Positions 15,531-24,216 of a stretch of DNA of 46,757 nucleotides are shown here, in pieces. The stretch covers positions 1 to 46,757 of the forward strand of contig JAJDTX010000190.1 of assembly GCA_022826925.1 (NCBI GenBank), read 5' to 3'. Both the position numbers and the translations under genes were made by a program. Source of the DNA: Bryobacterales bacterium. Its GTDB lineage: Bacteria; Acidobacteriota; Terriglobia; Bryobacterales; UBA6623. Below the pieces are notes generated by a model. That model saw only the letters and a list, made by a program, of their open reading frames with translations. It did not search any database and was not told the DNA's origin. Position 1 is the first letter of the stretch; each line of letters opens with the position of its first letter.

Positions 15531-17609
15531 CTAGCTGCCCTGGGCGGCGGCCGGTCCCGCGTCGATCAGCGAGAAGTCGGCAATGGTGGACAGAGCCCTC
15601 AGCATGCTCGCTAGGAACACCAAGCGATTGCGACGCACAGCTTCGTCTTCAGCCATCACGAGAACATCGTCGAAATAGCGGTCCAAGGCCGGCCGCAGCG
15701 TAGCGATCGATCGCAGCGAGGTCGCGTAGTCACGCTTGGCGTTGCACTCGGCGATCTTTGCCCCAACGAGTTGCAGCGAGGCGTGCAGGTCCGTCTCGGC
15801 CCCGCCCTCCAGCAGAGCGAGATCCAGGTTCGCGCCGTGCAGCGATTGTGCCGTTCCGGACTGTTCCAAGATATTGCGGATCCGCTTGAAGCTGACCGCC
15901 AGAGCCTCGAAGTCGGGGGTGTGGCGAACTTCGGCCAAGGCTCGCGCCCGTGCTAGTACGTCGACGGGCACGGCGTCGGAAGCGGCCAGGACAGCATCTG
16001 CCGAATCCGCACCGAAACCGCCCGATTCTTGCAACCAGAAGCGCAGACGATCCAAGAAGAAGTCTCGTAGCTTCGGCGCATTGGCGCCGGCGGACGCGAA
16101 CTCAACCAACTGGTCTAGCGAGATCGGTAGTGAGCCTTCTAGGACGATGCGAATCGCTCCGAACGCCGCCCGGCGCAGTGCCAGCGGATCCTTCGATCCG
16201 GTCGGCATCAGGCCGATTCGAAACATGCCGCCAAGAGTCGTGAGCCTGTCGGCCAGCGACACCAGCTGCCCGACTCGCGATCGTGGGATAGGACCCGAGC
16301 CGCCCGCTGGCAGGTAGTGGTCGTAGATCGCGTCAGCCACCTCTTGAGACTCTCCCTGCGCGGTTGCGTAAAGTCCCCCGATCTTGCCTTGGAGTTCCGG
16401 GAACTCGCCCACCATCTCGGTCGTCAGATCGGTCTTTGCCAGACGCGCGGCCTGCAGGGTGTTCTTGGCATCGCTTGCACCTAGGGAAAGCGCATCGCTC
16501 AGGCGTGCGACTGCCTCGAGGTTGCTCTCGGTCTTGGACCAGTAACTGCCCAGGGAGGCCTGGAACGTGACTGCCTTCAGATCTTCAAGACGATCTGACA
16601 GCGAACTCCGCTGGTCAAACTGCCAGAAGAAGCGGGCGTCATTGAACCTAGCCCGCAGGACACGCTCGTGCCCCCTGCGAATCACGCCATCGGTATCGCC
16701 GCCAGAGTTCGCGATGGCTACGAAGCGACTCGCCATCGCCCCCGAGCTGTCCTGAACGGCGAAGTACTTTTGATGGACGAGCATGACCGTCTCGAGCACC
16801 TCCTCGGGAAGGTCCAGGTAGCTTTCGTCGAAGCTGCCCAAGACCGCCGTCGGATGCTCCGTCTCGAACACCAACGTCTGCAGCAACCTTTCGTTGCGCC
16901 GCAGTTCGTAGCCGGCTGGCAACAGCGCCTCGGCGTCAGCGACGATCTTCGACGCCCTGCCTTCGGCGGAAAGCAGCACGGCATTGGCACGCAAGCCAGA
17001 CCGATACTCTTCGGCCGAGTTGACGGTGATCGGCCCGGAACCGAGCCGCCGGTGCCCCCAAGTGACATTGCCGGACCGGACCCCGGCGAATTCCACGGGC
17101 ACGACATCGCCGTCGAGCAGCGCCACCAGCCAGCGAATCGGCCGGATGAATCGAGGGCTGCCCTTGCCCATCCAGTACATGCTGCGCGGAAAGCGCACGC
17201 CGAGCACTACGTCCGGAAGCACGCGAGCCAGCAGGTCGTGCGTCCGCTGGCCGGCGATGGTGCGCCGCACTGTGAGCTTGCCGTCGTCGCCAAGTTCAAG
17301 CTCCTCGACCGCGACACCCGCCTTGCGCGCGAATCCCAGCGCCGCGCGCGTGGGATTGCCATCAGGATCGAAGGCTATCTGCTTCGACGGTCCCGCCAAT
17401 GTCTCGGTCCGGTCGCTCTGCCGATCAGGCAGACCCTCCGCAACCAGCGCCAAGCGGCGCGGCGTGGCATCGACCGAGATTCGCCCGCCGCACTCGAGGT
17501 CGAGCTCGCGCAGGGCCGCCCGGAAGCCTCTCTCCAAGTCCCGCACCGCCCCCGGCACCAAGCGAGCCGGTATTTCCTCGGTGCCGACTTCGAGAAGCAG
17601 GTCGCTCAC
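15531..17609 (-). CDS. glyS: Glycyl-tRNA synthetase beta subunit
   Basis: A 692-residue subunit of the heterotetrameric bacterial glycyl-tRNA synthetase, which pairs with GlyQ to charge tRNA-Gly. The N-terminus LLLEVGTEEIPARLVP is the family signature, and RFPRSMYWMGKGSPRFIRPIRW lies in the central region. The C-terminal part holds the HD-like and anticodon-binding regions, including ASRGVGQL-type segment VGQLVSLADRLTTLGG. Length is standard. The start is GTG at 17609, supported by a GGAGG-type site and by the 4-nt GTGA overlap with the glyQ stop, so the two subunits are translationally coupled. The two-subunit enzyme type fits Gram-negative phyla. Confidence 0.95.
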   Translation of the reverse strand: MSDLLLEVGTEEIPARLVPGAVRDLERGFRAALRELDLECGGRISVDATPRRLALVAEGLPDRQSDRTETLAGPSKQIAFDPDGNPTRAALGFARKAGVAVEELELGDDGKLTVRRTIAGQRTHDLLARVLPDVVLGVRFPRSMYWMGKGSPRFIRPIRWLVALLDGDVVPVEFAGVRSGNVTWGHRRLGSGPITVNSAEEYRSGLRANAVLLSAEGRASKIVADAEALLPAGYELRRNERLLQTLVFETEHPTAVLGSFDESYLDLPEEVLETVMLVHQKYFAVQDSSGAMASRFVAIANSGGDTDGVIRRGHERVLRARFNDARFFWQFDQRSSLSDRLEDLKAVTFQASLGSYWSKTESNLEAVARLSDALSLGASDAKNTLQAARLAKTDLTTEMVGEFPELQGKIGGLYATAQGESQEVADAIYDHYLPAGGSGPIPRSRVGQLVSLADRLTTLGGMFRIGLMPTGSKDPLALRRAAFGAIRIVLEGSLPISLDQLVEFASAGANAPKLRDFFLDRLRFWLQESGGFGADSADAVLAASDAVPVDVLARARALAEVRHTPDFEALAVSFKRIRNILEQSGTAQSLHGANLDLALLEGGAETDLHASLQLVGAKIAECNAKRDYATSLRSIATLRPALDRYFDDVLVMAEDEAVRRNRLVFLASMLRALSTIADFSLIDAGPAAAQGS

Positions 17610-18508
17610 GCTGCCTCCCCAGCCAGGCACTGCCGTTGGTCGACCCACGCCTTGGCGACCGCAACTGCCAAGTTGCGCACTCGCTGGATCACCTGGGCGC
17701 GCTCGGTGACACTAATCGCGCCCCGGGCCTGCAGCGTGTTGAACAAGTGCGAGCACTTCAGGGTCTGGTCAAACGCGGCCAACAGCGGAAAGCGCCGCCG
17801 TTCCAAAGGCGCTAGTTCGCTCGCATAGCGCTCTAGGAGCCGCTTGCACTCGGCTTCGTGCAAGTTGAACTCATCCCAGACGAAGCTAACGTCAGCCTCC
17901 TCGAAGTTGTAGGCGGAGTACTGTTCCTCGTCGGCCAGCCTCACATCGGCGTATGTCCAGCGGTCGTTCCAGCGGATGTCGTAAACGCTCTCAACGTCTT
18001 GGATAAACGCCGCCAGGCGCTCCAAGCCATAGGTGAGCTCGGCGGGAACGATGTCCAAGTCCAATCCGCCGCACTGCTGGAAGTAGGTGAACTGTGTGAT
18101 CTCGAGGCCATCCAGCATGACCTGCCAGCCTACGCCCCAAGCACCCAACGTCGGCGACTCCCAATTGTCCTCTTCCAACTTGCAATCGTGCCGCGAAAGG
18201 TCAATCCCGATCTCTTCCAAGCTCTTGAGATAGAGATCCACGACGTCTTCCGGCGCGGGCTTTAGGATCACCTGCAGCTGCATGTGCTTGTACAGGCGAT
18301 TGGGGTTTTCGCCGTACCGGCCATCTGCCGGACGGCGGCTGGGCTGCACGTAGGCAACCTTGTAGGGCTCGCTGCCAAGCACGCGCAAGAAAGTCTCCGG
18401 GCACATCGTGCCTGCGCCGACCTCGCAGTCGAACGGCTCTTGGACGATGCAGCCCTGCCTGGCCCAGTACGCCTTCAGGCGCATCACGATCTCTTGGAAC
18501 GTCAGCAT
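17606..18508 (-). CDS. glyQ: Glycyl-tRNA synthetase alpha subunit
   Basis: A 300-residue catalytic subunit of tetrameric glycyl-tRNA synthetase (class II). The start MLTFQEIVMRLKAYWARQGC matches the family, and later blocks GAGTMCPETFLRVLG, YVQPSRRPADGRYGENPNRL and WQVMLDGLEITQFTYFQQ contain the class II active-site motifs. The ATG at 18508 has GGAG 5 nt upstream; the reading frame stays open to 18664, but that extension is not family-like. The gene overlaps glyS by 4 nt. An extended -10 element at 18576-18581 may drive the pair. No T-box-like leader is evident; the leader would be about 60 nt. Confidence 0.95.
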   Translation of the reverse strand: MLTFQEIVMRLKAYWARQGCIVQEPFDCEVGAGTMCPETFLRVLGSEPYKVAYVQPSRRPADGRYGENPNRLYKHMQLQVILKPAPEDVVDLYLKSLEEIGIDLSRHDCKLEEDNWESPTLGAWGVGWQVMLDGLEITQFTYFQQCGGLDLDIVPAELTYGLERLAAFIQDVESVYDIRWNDRWTYADVRLADEEQYSAYNFEEADVSFVWDEFNLHEAECKRLLERYASELAPLERRRFPLLAAFDQTLKCSHLFNTLQARGAISVTERAQVIQRVRNLAVAVAKAWVDQRQCLAGEAA

Positions 18509-18572
18509 GGGAGCTCCACTCGCCTCAGGCAGAGGCTGCACTAACTCCGGGTCGGAGTGGCGGGCCCAAAAT

Positions 18573-18584
18573 TTGAGAATAGCA
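18573..18584 (-). promoter_or_regulatory. Possible extended -10 element for glyQS
   Basis: On the minus strand TGCTATTCT gives a TGn extension followed by TATTCT (18581-18576). No good -35 lies 17 nt upstream. Transcription would start about 60 nt before glyQ. Confidence 0.3.
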
Positions 18585-18757
18585 CTCGACAGGATTCCGA
18601 GGGCTCGGCCTAGACTGGCCCGACTACGGTGTGCGGAGCGAGCGCGGAGCGGGTTGACCCGCAATGCCTGCCTTGGATCGAGGGTCCGTAGCGAAGGTAA
18701 CGGTTTCGCCGACCTTGGCCGGTCGGATCGTGCGGGGCCAATTCACTGGCCGACCGC

Positions 18758-19282
18758 CTATCTGGCCGAGTATCCGAGGCGATTTCGCGAATCGGGGTCG
18801 CGCGTCAACGACTCAGGAGCTACGCCGAGCGCAGCGGCCACGGCCGGACGCACCAGCCTGTCCGTCGGATCCGTGTTGGGGAATCCCAGCCGGTCGTTGA
18901 CGCAGATTTCCCAAGCACCCTCGCGAACAGAGAATTCAGCCGGGAATTCCGGCTCCGCCATGACCGCGGCGTTAAACTCGCGGGCGCGCCGTAGCGCCTC
19001 GCGAAAGCGATCTTCCAACGGCCCTTCCAAGCCGCGGCGAACACTGGTCAACAGGCCCGGGCCGGGAGGGTTGAGATTGACGGAGAAAGTGTCCCGCTTG
19101 CCGGCGATCAGGATTCCCGGCCCCCCGGGCATATGGGCGTAGTCTGCCAAGTCCACCCAATCTGCCGGATGGTCGTCCGCCTTGCGCCAGCGGTCGAAGA
19201 TCACCAGGAACTGGTCAAGGTCCGGATCGGGCGGGCAGTCAAGCAACAGCTTGACATCAATCCTCTGCAAGTTTGATTGCAT
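18758..19282 (-). CDS. Unknown small protein downstream of the siroheme reductase
   Basis: A 174-residue protein I do not recognise. It has no signal peptide, membrane segment or cysteine motif; it contains only two cysteines (DCPPDP near the N-terminus and EICVND). It is charged and appears globular, with a proline/glycine-rich part (NLNPPGPGLLTSV) in the middle and a helical stretch after it (RFREALRRAREFNAAV). Its start lies 14 nt after the reductase stop on the same strand, so they are almost certainly co-transcribed. It may be an accessory or electron-supply factor for that enzyme. That link is inference from position alone. Confidence 0.65.
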   Translation of the reverse strand: MQSNLQRIDVKLLLDCPPDPDLDQFLVIFDRWRKADDHPADWVDLADYAHMPGGPGILIAGKRDTFSVNLNPPGPGLLTSVRRGLEGPLEDRFREALRRAREFNAAVMAEPEFPAEFSVREGAWEICVNDRLGFPNTDPTDRLVRPAVAAALGVAPESLTRDPDSRNRLGYSAR

Positions 19283-19296
19283 GCGGTAGGCCAGGC

Positions 19297-21432
19297 CTAG
19301 AAATCCGTCGCCTGCGAATACACGCCCTGTGCCGCCTCGATGAACAGGGTCGCTTCTTCTACGCGCAGCCGGGCCCGTTCTGAATCCTCGCTGGGGCCCT
19401 CTTGCGCCGTGCGTATGAAGTTGTCGGCAAATGGCTTATAAAAGCTGTCGGTGTCGTAGAAGTGCTTGCGAAATTCCTCGACAGTGTCGTAGCGGTCCGA
19501 GAGCCACAGCCCCTTGGTGAACAGTAGCGCGTCGGCAGCCTTCTTGCAGGCCTCGAACGCCTTGGCCGACGCGTCGCCGAAGCGATCCCGCTCCAGATCC
19601 AAGGTGGACTCGAAGTGGATTCGGTCGGCGTCCTCAAGCAAGAACTCCGCTTGATCGACAACCTCGCCCGCGCACTCGCCGACACCGATCGAGCGCTTGT
19701 ACTGCCATGGCTGGCGGATATCGCGATAGAAGTCGGGCGACTCCTCGAACGTGGGCAGTTCCATGAACTCAGCCAGCTCTTGCTTGACCCGCGTCTTGCC
19801 GAGGCGGGCCACCACGTCGCTCAACGTCTCGTCGCCGCGCTTCTCGCGGTTGTAGAACTCCGTCACCCTGACGATGGCCTTGTCCACGTTTTGCGACGGG
19901 ATCTTGCCGACGGCGAGGCCGTACGACTCGGCGTTGTTGCGCGTCGAGCCGCCCAGCGTGACCTGAAACACCGGCGCGGTGTCGTTCTTCTTGCGCTGGA
20001 CAGAGCCGAAGAACCCGATGTCGGCGATGTGGTGCTGGCCGCAAGAATTGAAGCAACCGCTGATCTTGATCTTGAGGTCCGAGCGATGCGCGATCTCGCT
20101 CATGCCGTTGCCGAATTCCTTCCTCAGGTGCGCCGCCAAGCCCCGCGAAGCCGTGATGCCGAGCTTGCAAGAATCGGTTCCCGGGCAGGCAACGACATCC
20201 TTGAGACGGCCCGCCCCGGTCTCGGCAAGGCCGATCCGGGCCAAGTCGGCGAACAAGTCCGGCAGGTCCGCGTTGGAAACCCACTGCAGCAGCAGGTTCT
20301 GGTCGACCGTGGTGCGCAAGGTGTCCTTGACGTACTTCCGCGAGACATCCGCCAGCTGCCGCGCCTGTAGCGAGGTGATATCGCCAAGGGGCAAATAGAT
20401 GTCCACCATCGAGTAGCCGTCCTGGCTCTGCGGATGCACGTTGAGTTCGAGCCACTCGGCGAATTGGGGGCCCTGGCTGCCGGCCGGATCGAGCCGCGAA
20501 GGGGGCTTCAACGGTTCGTCGCGGAGCTGCTCCAGCGCCAGCTGGAGCTCGCCCTCCCACCGCGGGTCGGCCGACAGCCGCTCGCGCTCCTCTTCGACCA
20601 GCCGCCTGAATTCGTCGATCCCCTGCTTGGCGATCAAGAATTTCATGCGCGCCTTGGCGCGGTTCTTCTTCTCTCCCAGCCTCGCGAACACGCGCGAGAT
20701 CGCCTGCGCCAAGGGCAGCATCTGGTCGGCCGGCATGAACTCGCTGTAGAGCTTTGCCTGGTGCGGCAGAGAGCCGAGTCCACCGCCGACATAGACCTCG
20801 AATCCTTGAACTCCGTCGCGGACTCTCGCGACAGCGCCGATGTCGTGCATCCGGCCCAAGCCGCAACCGTGCTCCGAGCACCCCGAGTAGGAGATCTTGA
20901 ACTTGCGGCCGAAATTCTGCGCATCCGGATGGCGCAGCATGAAGTACGCCATCGCGTGGGCATGCGGAGCGACATCGAACGCCTCGTCGGTGCAAACTCC
21001 CGCGCACGGGCAGCAGGTCACGTTGCGGATGACGTTGCCACACGCCTCGCGTGTGGTGATGCCCACGGCCGCCAGCCGTCGCATCAGGTTCGGGGTGTCA
21101 TTGATGTCGACGAAGTGGCACTGGAAGTCCTGACGTGTCGTCACGTGCAGCACGCCAACGGCGTATTCCTCGGCTATGTCCGCCAAGGCTACCAATTGGT
21201 CGGCGCTCAACCGCCCCATCGGGATCTTGATGCGCTGCATCTGGACCCGATCCTGGCGCTGCCCGTAGACGCCGTGGCGCAAGCGGAACTCGGTGAAGAT
21301 CTTCTCGTCGACCAAGCCGGCCTGAACCCGCCGCAGCTCGGTCTCGAAGATGTCGATCTCTTCCCGAATCGCATTGGGCAAGTGCCCCCATTCGGCGCGA
21401 CTGTCCACGGGCTTCAGGTCAACTGCGGCCAT
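19297..21432 (-). CDS. Siroheme nitrite/sulfite reductase with extra C-terminal domain
   Basis: A 711-residue assimilatory-type reductase with two ferredoxin-like half repeats and a siroheme/4Fe-4S site. It should reduce sulfite to sulfide or nitrite to ammonium, six electrons at a time. In the first half AGVCTDEAFDV (144-154) and SYSGCSEHGCGLGRMHD (181-197) are family blocks. In the second half CPGTDSC (416-422) and CFNSC (460-464) supply the CX5C and CX3C cluster ligands. Beyond about residue 580 an additional helical segment of about 130 residues follows. The start at 21432 has GGAGG 9 nt upstream; the open frame to 21771 is not homologous. Which substrate it uses cannot be told from sequence. 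Confidence 0.85.
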   Translation of the reverse strand: MAAVDLKPVDSRAEWGHLPNAIREEIDIFETELRRVQAGLVDEKIFTEFRLRHGVYGQRQDRVQMQRIKIPMGRLSADQLVALADIAEEYAVGVLHVTTRQDFQCHFVDINDTPNLMRRLAAVGITTREACGNVIRNVTCCPCAGVCTDEAFDVAPHAHAMAYFMLRHPDAQNFGRKFKISYSGCSEHGCGLGRMHDIGAVARVRDGVQGFEVYVGGGLGSLPHQAKLYSEFMPADQMLPLAQAISRVFARLGEKKNRAKARMKFLIAKQGIDEFRRLVEEERERLSADPRWEGELQLALEQLRDEPLKPPSRLDPAGSQGPQFAEWLELNVHPQSQDGYSMVDIYLPLGDITSLQARQLADVSRKYVKDTLRTTVDQNLLLQWVSNADLPDLFADLARIGLAETGAGRLKDVVACPGTDSCKLGITASRGLAAHLRKEFGNGMSEIAHRSDLKIKISGCFNSCGQHHIADIGFFGSVQRKKNDTAPVFQVTLGGSTRNNAESYGLAVGKIPSQNVDKAIVRVTEFYNREKRGDETLSDVVARLGKTRVKQELAEFMELPTFEESPDFYRDIRQPWQYKRSIGVGECAGEVVDQAEFLLEDADRIHFESTLDLERDRFGDASAKAFEACKKAADALLFTKGLWLSDRYDTVEEFRKHFYDTDSFYKPFADNFIRTAQEGPSEDSERARLRVEEATLFIEAAQGVYSQATDF

Positions 21433-21773
21433 GCTGCGAACCCTCCCAACGGGCCTCAAGAGGCAACGGCTGCGAACGCTGCCTCGAACGGCGCGGGGCA
21501 GCCAACTGCCTAGTGTGATGTTACCACCACCGCCCGATTCGACTGGGTCAGCAGCAGCCACGACAAGATCCTGCGACTGGCGGGCGCGGGCGCCAGCTGC
21601 AGGCCGGAAGAGGTCGAACGAACCGAACTCGGAGATTGCGACCAACACGCGCCGGACAGCTTGGCCGAAGCGCCGCAGATCCGGGAGAACTTGCCTCAGG
21701 CCGGTCCAAACCGCACGCGCACCGCACGTTCGGACAGCACAGTCGTGTACAGTATTTCCAAAGGCAGGCATTC
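21433..21773. other. Divergent intergenic region
   Basis: This 341-nt spacer separates the leftward reductase operon from the rightward beta-propeller gene. It should hold both promoters. I see no near-consensus -35/-10 pair, only a TACAGT hexamer near 21749 upstream of the propeller gene. No ORF is supported. Confidence 0.4.
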
Positions 21774-22841
21774 ATGTTACGCACGTTTCTCACGGCGCTA
21801 TTCGCCACTCTGTTACTGGTCACTTGGCACGCCAGTTTCGCGCCGGCGCCGACTGCGGCGGACAACCACCTCACCAGCGGACAGGGCGACTACAAGTTCA
21901 AGGTTGTCTACAAGGGCAGCCACCTTCCGCAAGAGGCCCAGGCCGTGCTCGAGAAAGCCCACGGGGGATTCGCCATCGACCGCCGCGACGGCAAGGGCGA
22001 GGTCTACTTCGCGCTGCCGGGCGCCGGCATCATCCAGATCAGCGGCGACCTGGGCGCGACCAAGATGCTGCCCACCGCAGCCGAAATGAAGCCGCACAAC
22101 ATGCACAACGCCACGGTCTGGTACGACTCCGGCGGCGCCGCTCACCTGACGTTCCCAGGCAATGGAAACAGCACCGTCTACACGACCGATTTGGGCGGAA
22201 AGCTCGAGCACAAGCTGACCACCCCGAGTGGCGGCGAGGACCTTGGAACGCCGACCGCTACCGATTACTTCATGGGACGCGGGAACTTCGTGCCGACCGA
22301 CGTAGAAGAGCTTGACGGCCTGTTGTACGTAGCCACCGGCTACTCGTCTCTGGACTACGTGATTACCGCCAAGGTGGAAAGCACCAGTCCATTCAAGATC
22401 TCGTGGTACGACCTCGCCTTCGGGGGCAAGGGCAGCGGGGCCGGACAGTTCGGCACCGGCCACGGCATTACCGTCCCTGCGGGGACGCGCCGGATCGATG
22501 TCGCCGACCGCCCGAACGCCGAGATCGACCGCTTCACGCGCCACGGCCAGTACATCTCGACCCTCAAGCTCCCGCTGGGATCGTTTCCCTGCGATGTCGA
22601 CTACCTCGACAACCTGGGCGTAGTCGGGGCGCTGCACGGCGCGGACCGGCCGCAGGGCGCGCCGATCTACATCCTCGAAGATGACAGGCTGGTGTCGACC
22701 ATCCTGCCCAAGGCCGAACTGGGCCTCGAGAAATTCCAGCATGTTCACAACGCGGTGCTGCACAAGGCCAACGGCAAGCTGTACGTGATCGCGCAAGCTT
22801 GGAATCCGGGAGACTTCGCCATCTTCGAGCGCGTAATGTAG
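21774..22841 (+). CDS. Secreted NHL-like beta-propeller protein
   Basis: A 355-residue protein with a Sec signal peptide (MLRTFLTALFATLLLVTWHASFAP). The mature part consists of repeated beta-rich units resembling NHL or six-bladed propeller repeats, for example GAGQFGTGHGITVPAG...RIDVADRPNAEIDRFTRHGQYI, the usual pattern of a blade plus turn. Propellers of this kind bind proteins, peptides or sugars, or act as lyases. No catalytic signature is clear. The ATG at 21774 is the natural start for the signal; the frame is open further upstream without similarity. It stands alone, 98 nt before glcE in the same direction. Confidence 0.75.
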   Translation: MLRTFLTALFATLLLVTWHASFAPAPTAADNHLTSGQGDYKFKVVYKGSHLPQEAQAVLEKAHGGFAIDRRDGKGEVYFALPGAGIIQISGDLGATKMLPTAAEMKPHNMHNATVWYDSGGAAHLTFPGNGNSTVYTTDLGGKLEHKLTTPSGGEDLGTPTATDYFMGRGNFVPTDVEELDGLLYVATGYSSLDYVITAKVESTSPFKISWYDLAFGGKGSGAGQFGTGHGITVPAGTRRIDVADRPNAEIDRFTRHGQYISTLKLPLGSFPCDVDYLDNLGVVGALHGADRPQGAPIYILEDDRLVSTILPKAELGLEKFQHVHNAVLHKANGKLYVIAQAWNPGDFAIFERVM

Positions 22842-22939
22842 CCATTGCGGCGGCACGCTTGCTTGCGGCCAAGACTGTCGGAGCCCGCCCGATGGCGGAG
22901 CGTTGGAACGTGCGCCTCCCAAGTCCCGCCTAACGCCTC

Positions 22940-24109
22940 ATGACCGAATCGCTCGCACCATCGACAATCGAGGAGTTGCGCGCCGCCCTGCTCCAGTGCG
23001 GTGAGGAGCAGGCCAGCATCGAGACGGGAGGCGCCTTCTCGAAGGCGAGTTTCGGGGGGCCGATCCGGCAGGCCACCTGCCGGTTGCAGACCTGCGGCCT
23101 CAACCGCCTGCTGGCGTACGAGCCCGCCGACCTCACGGTCAGTGTCGAAGCGGGCATGCGCTACGCCGACCTGAGCCGGACGCTCGCGGAGAACAACCAG
23201 TTTCTTCCGCTCGACCCTCCGTTCGCCGAGGATGCGACCGTAGGCGGGATCCTGGCAGCGAACTCCAGCGGCAGCCGGCGTCGACGGTTCGGCACCGCGC
23301 GCGACATGACCATCGGCATGCGCTTCGCAACGCTGGACGGCAAGATCGTCAGTTCGGGCGGCATGGTCGTCAAGAACGTGACCGGACTGGACATGGCCAA
23401 ATTGATGATCGGATCATTTGGCACGCTCGCCGTCATCGCTTCAGCGAACTTCAAGGTGTTCCCCATGCCCGAGAGTTTCGCTTCATTCGTGTTCCGTGGG
23501 GCATCGGCGTCCCTGCTGGAGGTGCGCAAGCAAATCCTGGGGGGCGTCCTGCAACCGATCGCGATCGACTGGCTCGACGCCGGCGCTGCCCAAGCTCTCG
23601 GCCTGGGTGGCTCGCCGGCGCTGCTCGCCGAGGCCGCGGGAAGCCCTTCCGTAACGCGCCGGTTCAACGAGGCCTTTGACACGCTCGCAGCGACACATGG
23701 CGTGAGCCTTGACGCCGCGCCGGAGGGACTCTGGCAGCGCGTGCGCGAATGCGGCCCGAACTGGCTGAACACGCACCCGGACGGTGCGCTGGTGCGCTGT
23801 TCGACGGTCCAGACTAGGCTGGCAGAGCTGCTGGACCTGGCAGCCCGCTGCGGCTGCGCAGCGGCGCTGCGCGCCGGCAACGCGACCGGACTCCTAATGG
23901 CTCCGGACACCGAGACGGCTGGGCGCGCCATCGCCGAACTCCGGCAAGGGGGCTTTCGCGCGACTCTTGAGGCCGGCCCTGACACGCTCAAGCAAGGCAT
24001 CCGGCAATGGAACGCTGGCGGCAGCGAGTTGCAGCTCGTGCAGCGCATCAAGGCCGACTTCGATCCCCTGTCCCTGCTCAATCCGAGCCGGCTGTATGGC
24101 GTGGTCTGA
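22940..24109 (+). CDS. glcE: Glycolate oxidase FAD-binding subunit GlcE-like
   Basis: A 389-residue FAD-linked oxidase of the GlcE type. The PCMH-type FAD-binding domain is visible: LTVSVEAGMRYADLSRTL, DPPFAEDATVGGILAANSSG and the block SSGGMVVKNVTGLDMAKLMIGSFGTLAVI, which is characteristic of GlcE. The C-terminal cap ends with KADFDPLSLLNPSRL, also typical. In the usual operon GlcD, GlcE and GlcF form the membrane-linked glycolate dehydrogenase that makes glyoxylate. Here neither glcD nor glcF is adjacent, so it works with subunits encoded elsewhere or alone. The start ATG at 22940 gives a family-like N-terminus. Confidence 0.85.
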   Translation: MTESLAPSTIEELRAALLQCGEEQASIETGGAFSKASFGGPIRQATCRLQTCGLNRLLAYEPADLTVSVEAGMRYADLSRTLAENNQFLPLDPPFAEDATVGGILAANSSGSRRRRFGTARDMTIGMRFATLDGKIVSSGGMVVKNVTGLDMAKLMIGSFGTLAVIASANFKVFPMPESFASFVFRGASASLLEVRKQILGGVLQPIAIDWLDAGAAQALGLGGSPALLAEAAGSPSVTRRFNEAFDTLAATHGVSLDAAPEGLWQRVRECGPNWLNTHPDGALVRCSTVQTRLAELLDLAARCGCAAALRAGNATGLLMAPDTETAGRAIAELRQGGFRATLEAGPDTLKQGIRQWNAGGSELQLVQRIKADFDPLSLLNPSRLYGVV

Positions 24110-24127
24110 GCTTTTGTCGTTGCAATA

Positions 24128-24158
24128 TTGACACACTTGAGTGTGTCCAAGTCATTAT
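24128..24158 (+). promoter_or_regulatory. Promoter-like site with embedded palindrome upstream of lpxC
   Basis: A perfect -35 consensus TTGACA (24128-24133) overlaps an inverted repeat with 8-bp arms: GACACACT (24130-24137), TG, AGTGTGTC (24140-24147). A -10-like CATTAT follows at 24153-24158, 19 nt after the -35. A protein bound to the palindrome would block the -35, so this looks like an operator. The lpxC start is at 24217. Confidence 0.5.
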
Positions 24159-24216
24159 TTAACAGATACTTGCAAAACTTCGCCGAACCTGCTATCACGA
24201 CAGAGAGCTTCGGTTC

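Noticed and set aside
17609..18664. T-box or other glycine-sensing leader for glyQS
   Set aside because: The likely leader is about 60 nt, too short, and no T-box sequence is present.
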